A program made the translations under genes and the position numbers. From positions 1,054,001 through 1,118,000 of the forward strand of contig NZ_JALIQS010000001.1 of assembly GCF_024704725.1 (NCBI RefSeq): a stretch of 64,000 nucleotides of DNA, written 5' to 3'. How positions within the stretch are numbered: the first letter of the stretch is position 1; every line of letters starts with the position of its first letter. Under the pieces are notes generated by a model. That model saw only the letters and a program-made list of their open reading frames with translations, ran no database searches and was not told the DNA's origin. Source of the DNA: Shinella sp. CPCC 101442 (GTDB lineage Bacteria > Pseudomonadota > Alphaproteobacteria > Rhizobiales > Rhizobiaceae). Positions 16,840 to 26,165 of the stretch are shown piece after piece.

Positions 16840-17835
16840 ATGCGTGTCTCTCCCATCAGCCCGACGGTCGATTTTTCGGCCGAGGGCGTGCAGCACGGCT
16901 TTTTGCGCCTGCCCTACAGCCGGGACGATTCCGCCTGGGGCTCGGTGATGATCCCGGTGACGACGGTGAAAAACGGGGAGGGGCCGACGGCCCTTCTCAC
17001 CGGCGGCAACCACGGCGACGAATATGAGGGACCGATCGCGCTCTTCGACCTCGCCCGGACGCTGAAGCCGGAGGACGTGACGGGCCGCGTCATCATCGTG
17101 CCGGCGATGAACTATCCGGCCTTCCTTGCCGGCACGCGCACCTCGCCGATCGACAGGGGCAATATGAACCGCAGTTTTCCCGGCGCGCCGGACGGTACGG
17201 TCACGCAAAAGATCGCCGACTACTTCCAGCGCACGCTGCTGCCGCTCGCCGATATCGTTCTCGACTTTCATTCGGGCGGCAAGACGCTGGATTTCCTGCC
17301 CTTCTGCGCCGCCCACATTCTGCCGGACAAGAAGCAGGAGGCAAAGGCCTTCGAACTCGTCAGCGCCTTCGGCGCCCCCTGGTCGATGAAGATGCTGGAG
17401 ATCGATGCAGTCGGCATGTACGACACGGCGGCCGAGGAAATGGGTAAGGTCTTCGTCACCACCGAACTCGGCGGCGGCGGCACGGCGACAGCCAGGAGCG
17501 CCGGCATCGCCAAGACAGGCGTTGCGAATGTCTTGAAGGCCGCGGGTATCCTGAAGGGTGCCGTGGAGGGCGCGCAAACCACGTGGCTCGACATGCCCGA
17601 CGGAAACTGCTTTTCCTTCGCCGAGGACGGCGGCCTGATCGAGCCTCTCTTCGATCTCGGCGACGCGGTGAGGAACGGTGACGCCGTCGCCCGTATCCAT
17701 CCCGTCGGACGCACCGGTGCGGAGCCGCTGGATATCAAGGCGAAGATGGATGGTATCCTTGTTGCCCGCCACTTCCCGGGTCTCGTGAAATCCGGTGACT
17801 GCGTCAGCGTGCTCGCGACGATCGTTACGGAATGA
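16840..17835 (+). CDS. eutE: N-alpha-acetyl-L-2,4-diaminobutyrate deacetylase
   Basis: 331 aa of the succinylglutamate desuccinylase/aspartoacylase zinc family. Zn motif 'GGNHGDEYEGP' (H58, E61), third ligand H144 in 'VLDFHSGGKTLDF', and a C-terminal barrel with 'LDIKAKMDGILVARHFPG'. It deacetylates the EutD product to diaminobutyrate, the substrate of DoeD; also named DoeB. Last gene of the ehu-eut operon; 177 bp without recognised genes follow before the RTX gene. Confidence 0.92.
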   Translation: MRVSPISPTVDFSAEGVQHGFLRLPYSRDDSAWGSVMIPVTTVKNGEGPTALLTGGNHGDEYEGPIALFDLARTLKPEDVTGRVIIVPAMNYPAFLAGTRTSPIDRGNMNRSFPGAPDGTVTQKIADYFQRTLLPLADIVLDFHSGGKTLDFLPFCAAHILPDKKQEAKAFELVSAFGAPWSMKMLEIDAVGMYDTAAEEMGKVFVTTELGGGGTATARSAGIAKTGVANVLKAAGILKGAVEGAQTTWLDMPDGNCFSFAEDGGLIEPLFDLGDAVRNGDAVARIHPVGRTGAEPLDIKAKMDGILVARHFPGLVKSGDCVSVLATIVTE

Positions 17836-18012
17836 ACCCTTGGTGTAGCCGCACGGTTTCGGCTCGTCCCATTCGATGTTTACTGAAACAACTGAAACAA
17901 TTTCGCACTCGAATCGAACTCGAACAGAAACAAAAACGAACGATAACCCTCCCATCCGATCGGCGTGAACCGACATGCGGATCTTCGAAACCAATGGGAA
18001 GGAGAATTTCAG

Positions 18013-19884
18013 ATGGGTCAGTATCAAATCAAACTGGGATCCGGCGACAACAAGTGGGAAGCACCGGACGACGACAACTATTACATTGAAGGGGAGGGCG
18101 GAAACGACACGATCACCACCGGTAACGGCGACGATTACATCTATGGCGGCATCGGCAATGACATCATCAAATCCGGCGACGGCTATGACAGGGTCTATGG
18201 CGGCGATGGCAACGACGACATCCAGATTGGTGACTACGCATATTTCTTCCCGGCCGGGCAGGGTATCGTCTATGCGGGCAACGGCGACGACACCATCACC
18301 AACAACACCGACAGCAGCGCCAAGCTCTACGGCGAGGGTGGCAATGACAAGTTCATTCTCGGCGGCTACGGCAAGGCCTATGGCGGTGACGGCAACGACA
18401 GGTTCGACGTTGCTGACGTGAGCAGCAACTTCGCCATGGACCTCTATGGCGGTGCCGGCGACGACTACTACATCGACGTCGGCGGCGACTTCACCACCCA
18501 TATCCACGAGGACGCCAATGGCGGCACCGACACCGTGCGCGTGCTGCTGGGCGTCGACTACAAGCTCGGCGCCAATGTCGAGAACCTCGAGGTAGACGGC
18601 TACGTCTACGAGGAAACCACGATGACGCTCGTCGATTTCGAAACGCCGGATGGCGGCGGCGAGCTGAAGGGCAACGATCTCGCGAACCGCATGACGGGTG
18701 CCGGACGCAGCGAGACCTTCCGTGGTGCTGGCGGCAATGACTACATCAGCGGCAAGGACGGACACGACAACCTTTTCGGAGACAGCGGCAACGACACGCT
18801 CCTGGGTGACGACGGCAAAGACAATCTCTATGGCGGCGCCGGCAACGACCACCTCAACGGAGGGCGCGATGCCGACCGTATCGACGGCGGCGATGGCAGC
18901 GACATCATCGACGGCGGCAGCGGCGCGGATACGATGTGGGGCGGCCTCGGCAACGACACCTATGTCATCGATACCCTCTCGGACAAGGCAATCGAAAACG
19001 GCGGCGGCGGTAGCGACAGGATCATCTCCAAGGTGGCGAGCTACACGATCGGCGACTATATCGAAAATCTCTCGCTTGGCGGTACCGGCGACCAGAGCGG
19101 CTACGGCAATCGCTACGACAACAGCCTCTCCGGCGGCAATGGCAACAACTACATCGACGGCCGTGCCGGCAACGACACGATCTTCGGCATCGGCGGCAAC
19201 GATATGCTGCACGGCGGCGACGGCAACGACGGTATCGGTGGCGGCACCGGCGACGACATGATCTACGGCGAAAACGGCGACGATGCCCTCTATGGCCAGG
19301 ACGGCGTCGATTTCATCTGGGGCGGCACCGGCAACGACAAGATCGACGGCGGTGCCGGCGGTGACGTCCTCAACGGCGAAAACGGCTATGACGAAGTATA
19401 CGGTGGCGCTGGCAACGATTTCGTCAATGGCGGCGTCGGCATCGACCAACTCTGGGGCGGCGACGGAAACGACAAGATCGAGGGCGGTGCCGACATCGAC
19501 GCCCTGCACGGTGACGCGGGCAACGACACGCTGGTCGGCGGTGCGCTCGGCGACAGCCTCTGGGGCGGCACCGGTGCCGACACGTTCAAGTTCAAATCCG
19601 TCTCCGACAGTGCGACCAGCGGATGGGACACGATCAAGGACTTCGAACGCGGCTTGGACAAGATCGACCTCTCTTCGATCGATGCCAACCTCACCGTCGC
19701 GGGCAACAACGCCTTCAGCTTCACGGCAGCCAAACCGGCAGACGCTTCCGCCGGCTCCCTGTGGACGACCAAGGCAAACGGCAACACGACGGTCTTCGGT
19801 GACCTCAACGGCGACGGTACGGCCGACTTCCGGATCGACCTGATCGGCATCAACGGCGTCTCCAGCTCGGATTTCCTGCTTTAA
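18013..19884 (+). CDS. RTX calcium-binding repeat protein (623 aa)
   Basis: Almost the whole protein is hemolysin-type GGxGxDxUx nonapeptide repeats (e.g. 'GGIGNDIIKSGDGYDRVYGG', 'GGAGNDHLNGGRDADRIDGG'). Two non-repeat interruptions of the type 'TYVIDTLSDKAIENGGGGSD' / 'IENLSLGGTG' occur. The C-terminal about 100 residues form the typical RTX tail ('GADTFKFKS', 'TIKDFERGLDKIDLSSID', ending 'SSDFLL'), which normally carries the type I secretion signal. There is no N-terminal signal peptide. A strong GGAAGGAG site at about 17998-18005 fixes the start at 18013. Likely exported and Ca-folded outside the cell; no enzymatic domain is visible. No type I exporter is encoded nearby. Confidence 0.9.
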   Translation: MGQYQIKLGSGDNKWEAPDDDNYYIEGEGGNDTITTGNGDDYIYGGIGNDIIKSGDGYDRVYGGDGNDDIQIGDYAYFFPAGQGIVYAGNGDDTITNNTDSSAKLYGEGGNDKFILGGYGKAYGGDGNDRFDVADVSSNFAMDLYGGAGDDYYIDVGGDFTTHIHEDANGGTDTVRVLLGVDYKLGANVENLEVDGYVYEETTMTLVDFETPDGGGELKGNDLANRMTGAGRSETFRGAGGNDYISGKDGHDNLFGDSGNDTLLGDDGKDNLYGGAGNDHLNGGRDADRIDGGDGSDIIDGGSGADTMWGGLGNDTYVIDTLSDKAIENGGGGSDRIISKVASYTIGDYIENLSLGGTGDQSGYGNRYDNSLSGGNGNNYIDGRAGNDTIFGIGGNDMLHGGDGNDGIGGGTGDDMIYGENGDDALYGQDGVDFIWGGTGNDKIDGGAGGDVLNGENGYDEVYGGAGNDFVNGGVGIDQLWGGDGNDKIEGGADIDALHGDAGNDTLVGGALGDSLWGGTGADTFKFKSVSDSATSGWDTIKDFERGLDKIDLSSIDANLTVAGNNAFSFTAAKPADASAGSLWTTKANGNTTVFGDLNGDGTADFRIDLIGINGVSSSDFLL

Positions 19885-19912
19885 GGCCGCCTAACGCGGC
19901 ATCGACGAAGAA

Positions 19913-19942
19913 GCCCCCCGCCGTGCGATCGCGGCGGGGGCT
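19913..19942 (+). terminator. Stem-loop terminator after RTX gene
   Basis: CCCCCGCCG (19915-19923) pairs perfectly with CGGCGGGGG (19932-19940) around an 8-nt loop, 30 nt past the RTX stop. The T-run is poor, so efficiency is uncertain. The remaining stretch to 20167 holds no gene that I recognise. Confidence 0.6.
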
Positions 19943-20167
19943 GAGGGCAACCCGGCCCAAGGTCACAATCGTCATTCGCGGGCGCTCGAAGCTGCCTTCG
20001 ACGTTTGCGTCACGCGCCAAATCCACTTTCTCGAAGGGCTCCTGCGCGGGAATCATGGACTCGATCATCGAGATCTATCGCGCGCTGCCTCGCCACCGTT
20101 GCCGGTACCGATCTCATCGTCGATGACGGTTCGATTGACTTGTCGCGATGCGACCGGGTGATGCGTG

Positions 20168-20626
20168 TCAGAACCGCCGGGCCTTGATCGTATTCATCAC
20201 AAAGCTGGTCTCGATGGTATCGACGCATTTCAGCTTGGCGATCTTGTCTTTGATGAAGCGCTCATAGTGATCGAGCCCGGCACTCATGACGGTCAGTACA
20301 TAGTCGCGCGAGCCGGTGACGAGCCGGCATTCCAGCACCTCATCCCAACCCTGAACGGCCTCCTCGAACATGCGAATCTCGTCCTCATGCTGGCGGCTAA
20401 GACGGATCGAGGCGATGGCGGTCATCGTCCAGCCATCGACGGCAGGGTCGATGATGGCGGCGTAACCGCGGATGATGTTGCTCTCCTCGAGACGTCGCAG
20501 GCGACGAAGGCAGGCCGAGGCGGAAAGGCCGACGCGTTCGGCCAGTTCATTGTTGGTGATACGTGCGTCGCAGGACAGTTCCCGCAGGATGCGGCGGTCG
20601 ATTTCGTCTGCAATTTTCTGCGGCAT
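20168..20626 (-). CDS. Lrp/AsnC-family transcriptional regulator
   Basis: 152 aa: helix-turn-helix 'DEIDRRILRELSCDARITN' plus 'ELAERVGLSASACLRRLRRLE', then a RAM domain ('AIIDPAVDGWTMTAIASI', 'VTGSRDYVLTVMSAGLDHYERF'). It is divergent from the cystathionine-gamma-synthase-family gene at 20755, with 128 bp between. In rhizobia such pairs are usually a local activator and the amino-acid lyase it controls. The effector is probably a sulfur or other amino acid (inferred). Distinct from DoeX. Confidence 0.85.
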   Translation of the reverse strand: MPQKIADEIDRRILRELSCDARITNNELAERVGLSASACLRRLRRLEESNIIRGYAAIIDPAVDGWTMTAIASIRLSRQHEDEIRMFEEAVQGWDEVLECRLVTGSRDYVLTVMSAGLDHYERFIKDKIAKLKCVDTIETSFVMNTIKARRF

Positions 20627-20754
20627 TTATGGCTTCGCTCCGCAATAATTTGTCATTAGACAACGTCATGGCGGGGTAGATTGCAAGAACACGCCGCGAA
20701 TATTGATATAAATTGCGGTCACGCATTCGCGCCATTCAGCAAGGGAGATACCCG

Positions 20755-22038
20755 ATGACCGCACCGCATCCGCCGAGAACCCATATCGGCAATCATGCCC
20801 TGCACCCCGAAACGCAGATGCTGAACTATGGTTACGACCCCGAGCTTTCCGAGGGCGCCGTCAAGCCGCCGGTCTTCCTGACCTCGACCTTCGTCTTCAA
20901 GTCGGCGGAAGACGGCCGGGATTTCTTCGACTATGTGTCGGGCCGCAAGGAGCCGCCGGAAGGCCGTGGCGCCGGTCTCGTCTATTCTCGCTTCAACCAT
21001 CCGAACAGCGAGATCGTCGAGGATCGCCTGGCCGTCTACGAGCGGACGGAAAGCTGCGCGCTGTTTTCCTCGGGCATGTCGGCGATCGCCACGACGCTGC
21101 TCGCCTTCGTGCGGCCGGGCGATGCGGTGCTGCACTCCCAGCCGCTCTACGGCGGCAGCGAAACCCTGCTGGCGAAGACCTTCCTCAATCTCGGTGTTTC
21201 CGCCGTCGGATTTGCCGATGGCACCAACCAGGCCTCGATAGAGGCCGCGGCCGACGTCGCCATGCAGAAGGGCCGCGTGTCCGTCATCCTCATCGAAACG
21301 CCGGCAAACCCCACCAACAGCCTCGTCGATGTCGCGATGATCCGCCGGGTCGCCGATGCGATCGGGGAAAAGCAGGGCCATGTGCCGATCGTCGCCTGCG
21401 ACAACACGCTGCTCGGGCCGGTCTTCCAGCGGCCTATCGAGTTCGGCGCGGATATCTCGCTCTACTCGCTGACGAAGTATGTCGGCGGCCATTCCGACCT
21501 CATTGCCGGAGCCGCACTCGGCCGCAAGGCGGTCATGAAGCAGGTCAAGGCGCTGAGAGGCGCCATCGGCACGCAGCTCGATCCGCATTCCTGCTGGATG
21601 CTCGGGCGCTCGCTCGAAACGTTGCAGATCCGCATGGAACGGGCCAACAGCAATGCGGCGACCGTCGCGGAATTCCTGCGCGACCATGCGAAGGTCGAGC
21701 AGATCCACTATCTGCCCTTCAACGACCCGGAATCGCCCGCCGGCCGCACCTTTGCCGCCCAGTGCAGCGGTGCGGGCTCGACCTTCTCCTTCGACATCAA
21801 GGGTGGCCAGCCGGCCTCGTTCAAGTTCCTGAATGCCCTGAAGATTTTCAAACTCGCCGTCAGCCTCGGCGGAACGGAATCGCTGGCATCGCATCCCGCG
21901 ACGATGACGCATTCAGGAATCCCGGTCGACGTTCGCCAGCGCATCGGCGTGCTGGAATCCACCGTTCGCCTGTCGATCGGCATCGAGCATCCCGATGATC
22001 TGATTGCCGATTTGACTCTGGCGCTCGACGAGGCCTAG
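20755..22038 (+). CDS. Cystathionine gamma-synthase/methionine gamma-lyase family PLP enzyme
   Basis: 427 aa Cys/Met-metabolism PLP enzyme. Schiff-base lysine K241 in '[14 protein letters not shown]', phosphate-binding '[14 protein letters not shown]' (about 105-118), and C-terminal '[20 protein letters not shown]'. It belongs to the slightly longer subgroup with an insert '[16 protein letters not shown]', whose members are annotated as cystathionine gamma-synthase or methionine gamma-lyase without firm assignment. An AAGGGAG site before the ATG at 20755 fixes the start. The divergent Lrp gene and downstream B12-regulated metE suggest a methionine/sulfur amino acid role, either synthesis or gamma-elimination. 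Confidence 0.85.
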   Translation: MTAPHPPRTHIGNHALHPETQMLNYGYDPELSEGAVKPPVFLTSTFVFKSAEDGRDFFDYVSGRKEPPEGRGAGLVYSRFNHPNSEIVEDRLAVYERTESCALFSSGMSAIATTLLAFVRPGDAVLHSQPLYGGSETLLAKTFLNLGVSAVGFADGTNQASIEAAADVAMQKGRVSVILIETPANPTNSLVDVAMIRRVADAIGEKQGHVPIVACDNTLLGPVFQRPIEFGADISLYSLTKYVGGHSDLIAGAALGRKAVMKQVKALRGAIGTQLDPHSCWMLGRSLETLQIRMERANSNAATVAEFLRDHAKVEQIHYLPFNDPESPAGRTFAAQCSGAGSTFSFDIKGGQPASFKFLNALKIFKLAVSLGGTESLASHPATMTHSGIPVDVRQRIGVLESTVRLSIGIEHPDDLIADLTLALDEA

Positions 22039-22049
22039 CCGCGGCGCGG

Positions 22050-22106
22050 CTTGTCGCCCAAGGCCGCGATTGCTCATTCGCGACATGAACCGGCCCTGGG
22101 CGCAAG
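22050..22106. repeat. Long inverted repeat downstream of the PLP lyase gene
   Basis: CTTGTCGCCCAAGGCC (22050-22065) pairs with GGCCCTGGGCGCAAG (22092-22106) with one bulge and one mismatch. A small inner GCGA/TCGC stem sits in the loop. It begins 11 nt after the stop codon at 22038, so it may be a factor-independent mRNA end without a U-run, or a protected 3' structure. Confidence 0.5.
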
Positions 22107-22159
22107 CCAGTAATTGACATCATCGATTAATCGAGGTGATTTCGCTCTCTTGTCGGCGG

Positions 22160-22210
22160 GCGGGCACCCATAAATACTGTGTTGCAGAAAAAGTATTTTA
22201 GGGTCCCCGC
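22160..22210 (+). promoter_or_regulatory. Leader hairpin abutting the Rieske oxygenase start codon
   Basis: An 18-nt arm at 22160-22177 (GCGGGCACCCATAAATAC) matches the complement of 22193-22210 at 15 of 18 positions, around a 15-nt loop. The 3' arm ends two bases before the ATG at 22213 and contains the only purine-rich AGGGT stretch available as ribosome-binding site. The folded RNA would hide the start. Upstream lie TTGACA (22114-22119) and the palindrome CGATTAATCG (22124-22133), a possible promoter/operator. Confidence 0.55.
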
Positions 22211-22212
22211 GC

Positions 22213-23442
22213 ATGGTACAGACGGCCGAATCCGTAATCGACATCTCAAATGACAGAATCGATCGCCTTGTTGGAGAGCACCGACCGGGTCACGGGCTTG
22301 CCCGATCATTCTACCAAGATGCGGATATCTACCGGCGCGACATGGAGCGTGTCTTCAGGCGGCACTGGCACTGCATCGCGCATGAGAGCGTGATCCCGAA
22401 CGCCAATGACTTCGAGGTCTTCCGTATCGACACCGAACAGGTGATCGTCACGCGTGCGCCGGACGGCTCGGTCCATGCCGTGCTCAATGTCTGTCGCCAT
22501 CGCGGCGCGGAGGTGTGCACCAAGCAGAAGGGCAATGCGCGCGTTTTCGTCTGTCCTTATCATGCCTGGACCTATGGCAATGACGGAAGCCTGCGTGCCG
22601 CGCGCCTGATGCCGAAGGATTTCAAGCGCGAGGACCATGGTCTGAAGACGCTGCATGTGCGCGTGGTCGAAGGCCTGATCTTCATCTGCTTCGCAGACCA
22701 GCCGCTGGATTTTTCCGAAGTGCAGAACCTGCTGCATGCGACCTGCGGCCAATATGGCTGGGCAAACGCCAAGGTCGCCTATCGCGAAACCTATCCGGTC
22801 GCGGCCAACTGGAAGCTGGCGGTGGAAAACTATGTCGAGTGTTATCACTGCGGCCCCGCGCACCCGGAATATTCGCAGACCCATGCACTGGAGCAGCCGC
22901 TGCACATGATCGAGGCGATGAATGCCGCGATGGAGCAGCGCACCTGCGAGCTCGGCATCGAAGTGGGCTCTGGCAACCATTGGCAGACCTCGCGCGAAGG
23001 GCGCGAGGCGATCCATGCCTTCCGCTACGCGCTCTATGAAGGCGTCGAGAGCGGCAGCGAGGACGGTAAGGCGGTCGCGCCGCTGATGGGCCGTTTCACC
23101 GATTTCGACGGCGGCGTCACCTCCATCCATCTCGGCGGCACGACCTTCCTCGTCTGCTACCCGGACCACGGCATGATCTACCGCTTCATTCCGAAGACGG
23201 CGGAGACCTGCGAGATGGAGCTGATCTGGCTCGTCGACGGCAAGGCGGAAGAGGGCACGGACTACGACCTCGAAAAGCTCACCTGGCTGTGGAAAGTCAC
23301 GACGGCGGAAGACAAGGCGATCATCGAGCACACGGCGCGCGGCGTGCAGTCGCACTATTTCGTGCCTGGCCCCATCGCGCCGATGGAGCACAACGAGCTT
23401 CGCTACATCGACTGGTATCTCGACGAAATCAGCCGGGCATGA
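22213..23442 (+). CDS. Rieske-type mononuclear iron oxygenase, alpha subunit (glycine betaine/stachydrine monooxygenase-like)
   Basis: 409 aa. The Rieske [2Fe-2S] motif is C94-R-H96 ... C114-PY-H117 ('VCRHRGAEVC', 'CPYHAWTYG'). The catalytic domain starts near 190, with mononuclear iron ligands in 'ENYVECYHCGPAHPEY' (H212, H217). The set 'NVCRHRGAEV / PYHAWTYGNDGSLR / VENYVECYHCGPAHP' is typical of the GbcA/stachydrine/carnitine oxygenase group acting on quaternary ammonium compounds, rather than aromatic dioxygenases. The usual reductase partner (GbcB-like) is not adjacent. The next features are a cobalamin riboswitch and metE, and an fdhA relic lies 3 kb on. Oxidative demethylation of a betaine-like compound is inferred. 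Confidence 0.82.
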   Translation: MVQTAESVIDISNDRIDRLVGEHRPGHGLARSFYQDADIYRRDMERVFRRHWHCIAHESVIPNANDFEVFRIDTEQVIVTRAPDGSVHAVLNVCRHRGAEVCTKQKGNARVFVCPYHAWTYGNDGSLRAARLMPKDFKREDHGLKTLHVRVVEGLIFICFADQPLDFSEVQNLLHATCGQYGWANAKVAYRETYPVAANWKLAVENYVECYHCGPAHPEYSQTHALEQPLHMIEAMNAAMEQRTCELGIEVGSGNHWQTSREGREAIHAFRYALYEGVESGSEDGKAVAPLMGRFTDFDGGVTSIHLGGTTFLVCYPDHGMIYRFIPKTAETCEMELIWLVDGKAEEGTDYDLEKLTWLWKVTTAEDKAIIEHTARGVQSHYFVPGPIAPMEHNELRYIDWYLDEISRA

Positions 23443-23480
23443 AAATAAAGATATAAACATTTCTTTATATCGCTTGACAT

Positions 23481-23705
23481 TGACGCTGTTGTGGGACGAA
23501 ATCCCAGCGTCATGGTTCCCTGGGGTGGTTTGCCGCTCCAGGGCTAAGAGGGAATCCGGTGCGTCGATCCGTCGGCAAAACCGGGGCTGCCCCCGCAACT
23601 GTAAGCGGCGAGTTGTTGTCCAGCGTGGTCACTGAGGCGAAAGCCTTGGGAAGACGGACAATAGCGACGACCCGCGAGCCAGGAGACCTGCCAGGACAAA
23701 ATAAC
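23481..23705 (+). promoter_or_regulatory. Cobalamin (B12) riboswitch upstream of metE
   Basis: A 5' hairpin (TGACGCTG at 23481-23488 with the complement at 23502-23512) is followed by the conserved aptamer blocks: GGTTCCC (23514), 'GAGGGAATCCGGTG', 'CCCCCGCAACTGTAAGCGG', and the B12 box AGCCAGGAGACCTGCC (23677-23692). Downstream to 23800 is the likely expression platform, with a CCACGGG.../...CCCGGTGG stem. Known for the family: B12 binding shuts off the B12-independent enzyme metE, which starts at 23811. Confidence 0.93.
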
Positions 23706-23810
23706 GTCCACGGGCGGGGTGTCCCGGTGGTTGCTGCAAGCCCGTCCATAATGGCGGCGTTCGCACGCGTCCGCTTTACCCATGCCCCCACAAACCAATG
23801 GGGTATGACA

Positions 23811-26144
23811 ATGTCCAAGCAAACTCTCCCGGTCGCCTCCCTCGGCTTCCCGCGCATCGGTCGCCACCGCGAATTGAAGTTCGCGCTCGAAGGCTTCTGG
23901 TCCGGCAAAATCGCGGAAAACGACCTCCTCGAAGCGGCAACGAAATTGCGTGCCGAAAACTGGGTACTCCAGCGTGATCAGGGTGTCACACGGATTCCCT
24001 CCAACGATTTCTCCCTCTACGACCATGTGCTCGACATGGCCGTCATGGTCGGCGCTATCCCTGCGGCCTACCGCTGGAAGGGCGGTGCGGTGCCGCTATC
24101 CATCTATTTTGCCATGGCACGCGGCAGCCAGGGGGACGGCCATGCCGATTGCGGCCATGCGCATCACGGCCACGGCGTTCCGGCGCTTGAGATGACGAAG
24201 TGGTTCGACACGAACTACCACTACATGGTTCCGGAGGTCACCGAGGACCAGGATTTCACCCTGACGTCGCAGAAGCCGGTCGATCATTTCCTCGAAGCCA
24301 AGGCGCTCGGCATCCACACGCGGCCGGTCGTGCTCGGCCCCGTCACTTTCCTCAAGCTCGCCAAGGCGCGACCGTCTACGTTCAAGCCGCTCGATCTCCT
24401 GGCGAAACTGCTGCCGGTCTATGAAGAGCTGTTCCGCCGGCTCGCGGCGGCGGGTGCCGATTGGGTTCAGGTCGACGAACCGATCCTCGCGCTCGACCTC
24501 ACCGAAGGCGAGCGCCATGCCTTCAAGGTCGCCTATGAAGCCCTCGACAAGGCCGCGCCCGGCCTCAAGGTGATGCTGGCGACCTATTTTGGCGCGCTGG
24601 CCGATAACCTCGCCGCCGTGACTGCCCTGCCGGTCGCCGGCCTGCATGTCGATCTGGCGCGCGCGCCGGACCAGCTCGACGTTGTCGTTCAGGCGGTGCG
24701 GGCCGATCAGATCCTGTCGATCGGCGTGATCGACGGGCGCAACGTCTGGCGGGCGGACCTCGCCGCCCTTCTCGAGCGGCTGGCGCCGGTTGTTTCCACA
24801 CGCGGCGCGGATGCGGTGGAAGTCGCGGCCTCGTGCTCCCTGTTGCATGTGCCGATCGACCTTGGACAAGAAACCGCACTCGACGCCGACCTCAAAAGCT
24901 GGCTTGCCTTCGCGACACAGAAGCTCGGCGAGCTTTCGACCCTCGGCAAGGCCCTTGCGCAGGGCAGGGATGCCGTGCAGGAGGCATTGAACGATGCCTC
25001 GCAGGCTGTCGCCGCCCGCGCCATCTCGCCGAAAGTGACCGACCCGCTCGTGCAGGGCCGCATTGCCGGCATCGACGAGAGCATGAAGGCACGCGCGAGC
25101 GCCTTCGACGCGCGCCGTACCGTTCAGGCGGAGGCGATCCGGCTGCCGCTCTTCCCGACCACGACGATCGGTTCCTTCCCGCAGACGGACGAGGTGCGCA
25201 AGGCACGTTCCGCCCACGCGAAGGGCACCTTAAGCTACGCGGACTATGAGGCCTTCCTGCAGGAGGAAACGAAGGCCGCCATCCGCTGGCAGGAAGAGAT
25301 CGGCCTCGACGTGCTGGTGCACGGCGAATTCGAGCGCAACGACATGGTGCAGTATTTCGGCGAGCAGCTTTCGGGTTTCGCCTTCACGCAGCATGCCTGG
25401 GTGCAGAGCTACGGCTCGCGTTACGTGCGCCCGCCGATCATCTTCGGCGACGTGTCACGGCCGAATCCGATGACCGTGCGCTGGTGGCAATATTCCCAGT
25501 CCCTCACCGACAAGCCTGTGAAGGGCATGCTCACAGGGCCGGTGACGATCCTCAACTGGTCGTTCGTGCGGGACGATATTCCGCGCAGCGAGACCTGCCG
25601 CCAGATCGCGCTTGCCATCCGCGACGAGGTTGCCGACCTCGAAAAGGCCGGTGCCAAGATGATCCAGATCGACGAAGCGGCCTTGCGCGAAGGCCTGCCG
25701 CTTCGCCACAAGGACTGGCGGCACTATCTCGACTGGGCGGTGGAATCCTTCCGGCTGTGCGCAAGTGGCGTGGCGGACGAGACCCAGATTCACACTCATA
25801 TGTGCTATTCGGAGTTCAACGACATCATCTCGGCGATTGCCGCGATGGATGCGGACGTCATCTCCATCGAGACGTCCCGCTCGAAGATGGAGCTGCTCGA
25901 TGCCTTCAGGAACTTCCAGTATCCGAACGAGATAGGCCCTGGAGTCTACGACATCCACTCGCCGCGCGTGCCTGAGGTCAAGGAGATGACCGACCTCCTG
26001 TCGCTCGCCCGGAAACGTCTTGACGACCGGCAGCTCTGGATCAATCCCGATTGCGGCCTGAAGACCCGCAAATGGGAGGAGGTCAGGCCGGCGCTCGTCA
26101 ACATGGTCGCCGCCGCCGGTGAACTGCGCCGGGCCGCGCAGTGA
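23811..26144 (+). CDS. metE: Cobalamin-independent methionine synthase
   Basis: 777 aa (E. coli MetE is 753). Double-barrel enzyme: the N-terminal half begins 'LGFPRIGRHRELKFALEGFW', and the catalytic C-terminal half starts near 'LPLFPTTTIGSFPQTDEVRK'. Zinc ligands are seen in 'HTHMCYSEFNDI' (His, Cys) and the last Cys in 'INPDCGLKTRKWEEV'. It transfers methyl from 5-methyl-tetrahydropteroyl-triglutamate to homocysteine. Control by the upstream B12 riboswitch implies that a B12-dependent MetH exists elsewhere in the genome. An ATG at 23805 in the same frame is an alternative start. Confidence 0.95.
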   Translation: MSKQTLPVASLGFPRIGRHRELKFALEGFWSGKIAENDLLEAATKLRAENWVLQRDQGVTRIPSNDFSLYDHVLDMAVMVGAIPAAYRWKGGAVPLSIYFAMARGSQGDGHADCGHAHHGHGVPALEMTKWFDTNYHYMVPEVTEDQDFTLTSQKPVDHFLEAKALGIHTRPVVLGPVTFLKLAKARPSTFKPLDLLAKLLPVYEELFRRLAAAGADWVQVDEPILALDLTEGERHAFKVAYEALDKAAPGLKVMLATYFGALADNLAAVTALPVAGLHVDLARAPDQLDVVVQAVRADQILSIGVIDGRNVWRADLAALLERLAPVVSTRGADAVEVAASCSLLHVPIDLGQETALDADLKSWLAFATQKLGELSTLGKALAQGRDAVQEALNDASQAVAARAISPKVTDPLVQGRIAGIDESMKARASAFDARRTVQAEAIRLPLFPTTTIGSFPQTDEVRKARSAHAKGTLSYADYEAFLQEETKAAIRWQEEIGLDVLVHGEFERNDMVQYFGEQLSGFAFTQHAWVQSYGSRYVRPPIIFGDVSRPNPMTVRWWQYSQSLTDKPVKGMLTGPVTILNWSFVRDDIPRSETCRQIALAIRDEVADLEKAGAKMIQIDEAALREGLPLRHKDWRHYLDWAVESFRLCASGVADETQIHTHMCYSEFNDIISAIAAMDADVISIETSRSKMELLDAFRNFQYPNEIGPGVYDIHSPRVPEVKEMTDLLSLARKRLDDRQLWINPDCGLKTRKWEEVRPALVNMVAAAGELRRAAQ

Positions 26145-26165
26145 GCTTTTCTGACGAAAGCAACA

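Noticed and set aside
16378-19509. Very long open frame on the minus strand opposite the eut genes and RTX gene
   Set aside because: It is antisense to well-supported genes with start sites and conserved motifs. The apparent protein is a low-complexity mirror of GGN-rich RTX repeats.
18100-19600. Regularly spaced short repeats resembling a CRISPR array
   Set aside because: They encode in-frame RTX nonapeptides, vary in sequence, have no unique spacers, and no cas genes are present.
19955-22081. Two similar stretches (near 19958 and 22056) sharing GCCCAAGG and CATTCGCG blocks
   Set aside because: Only about 21 of 27 positions agree and the flanks differ. Too weak to call a repeat family or attachment site.
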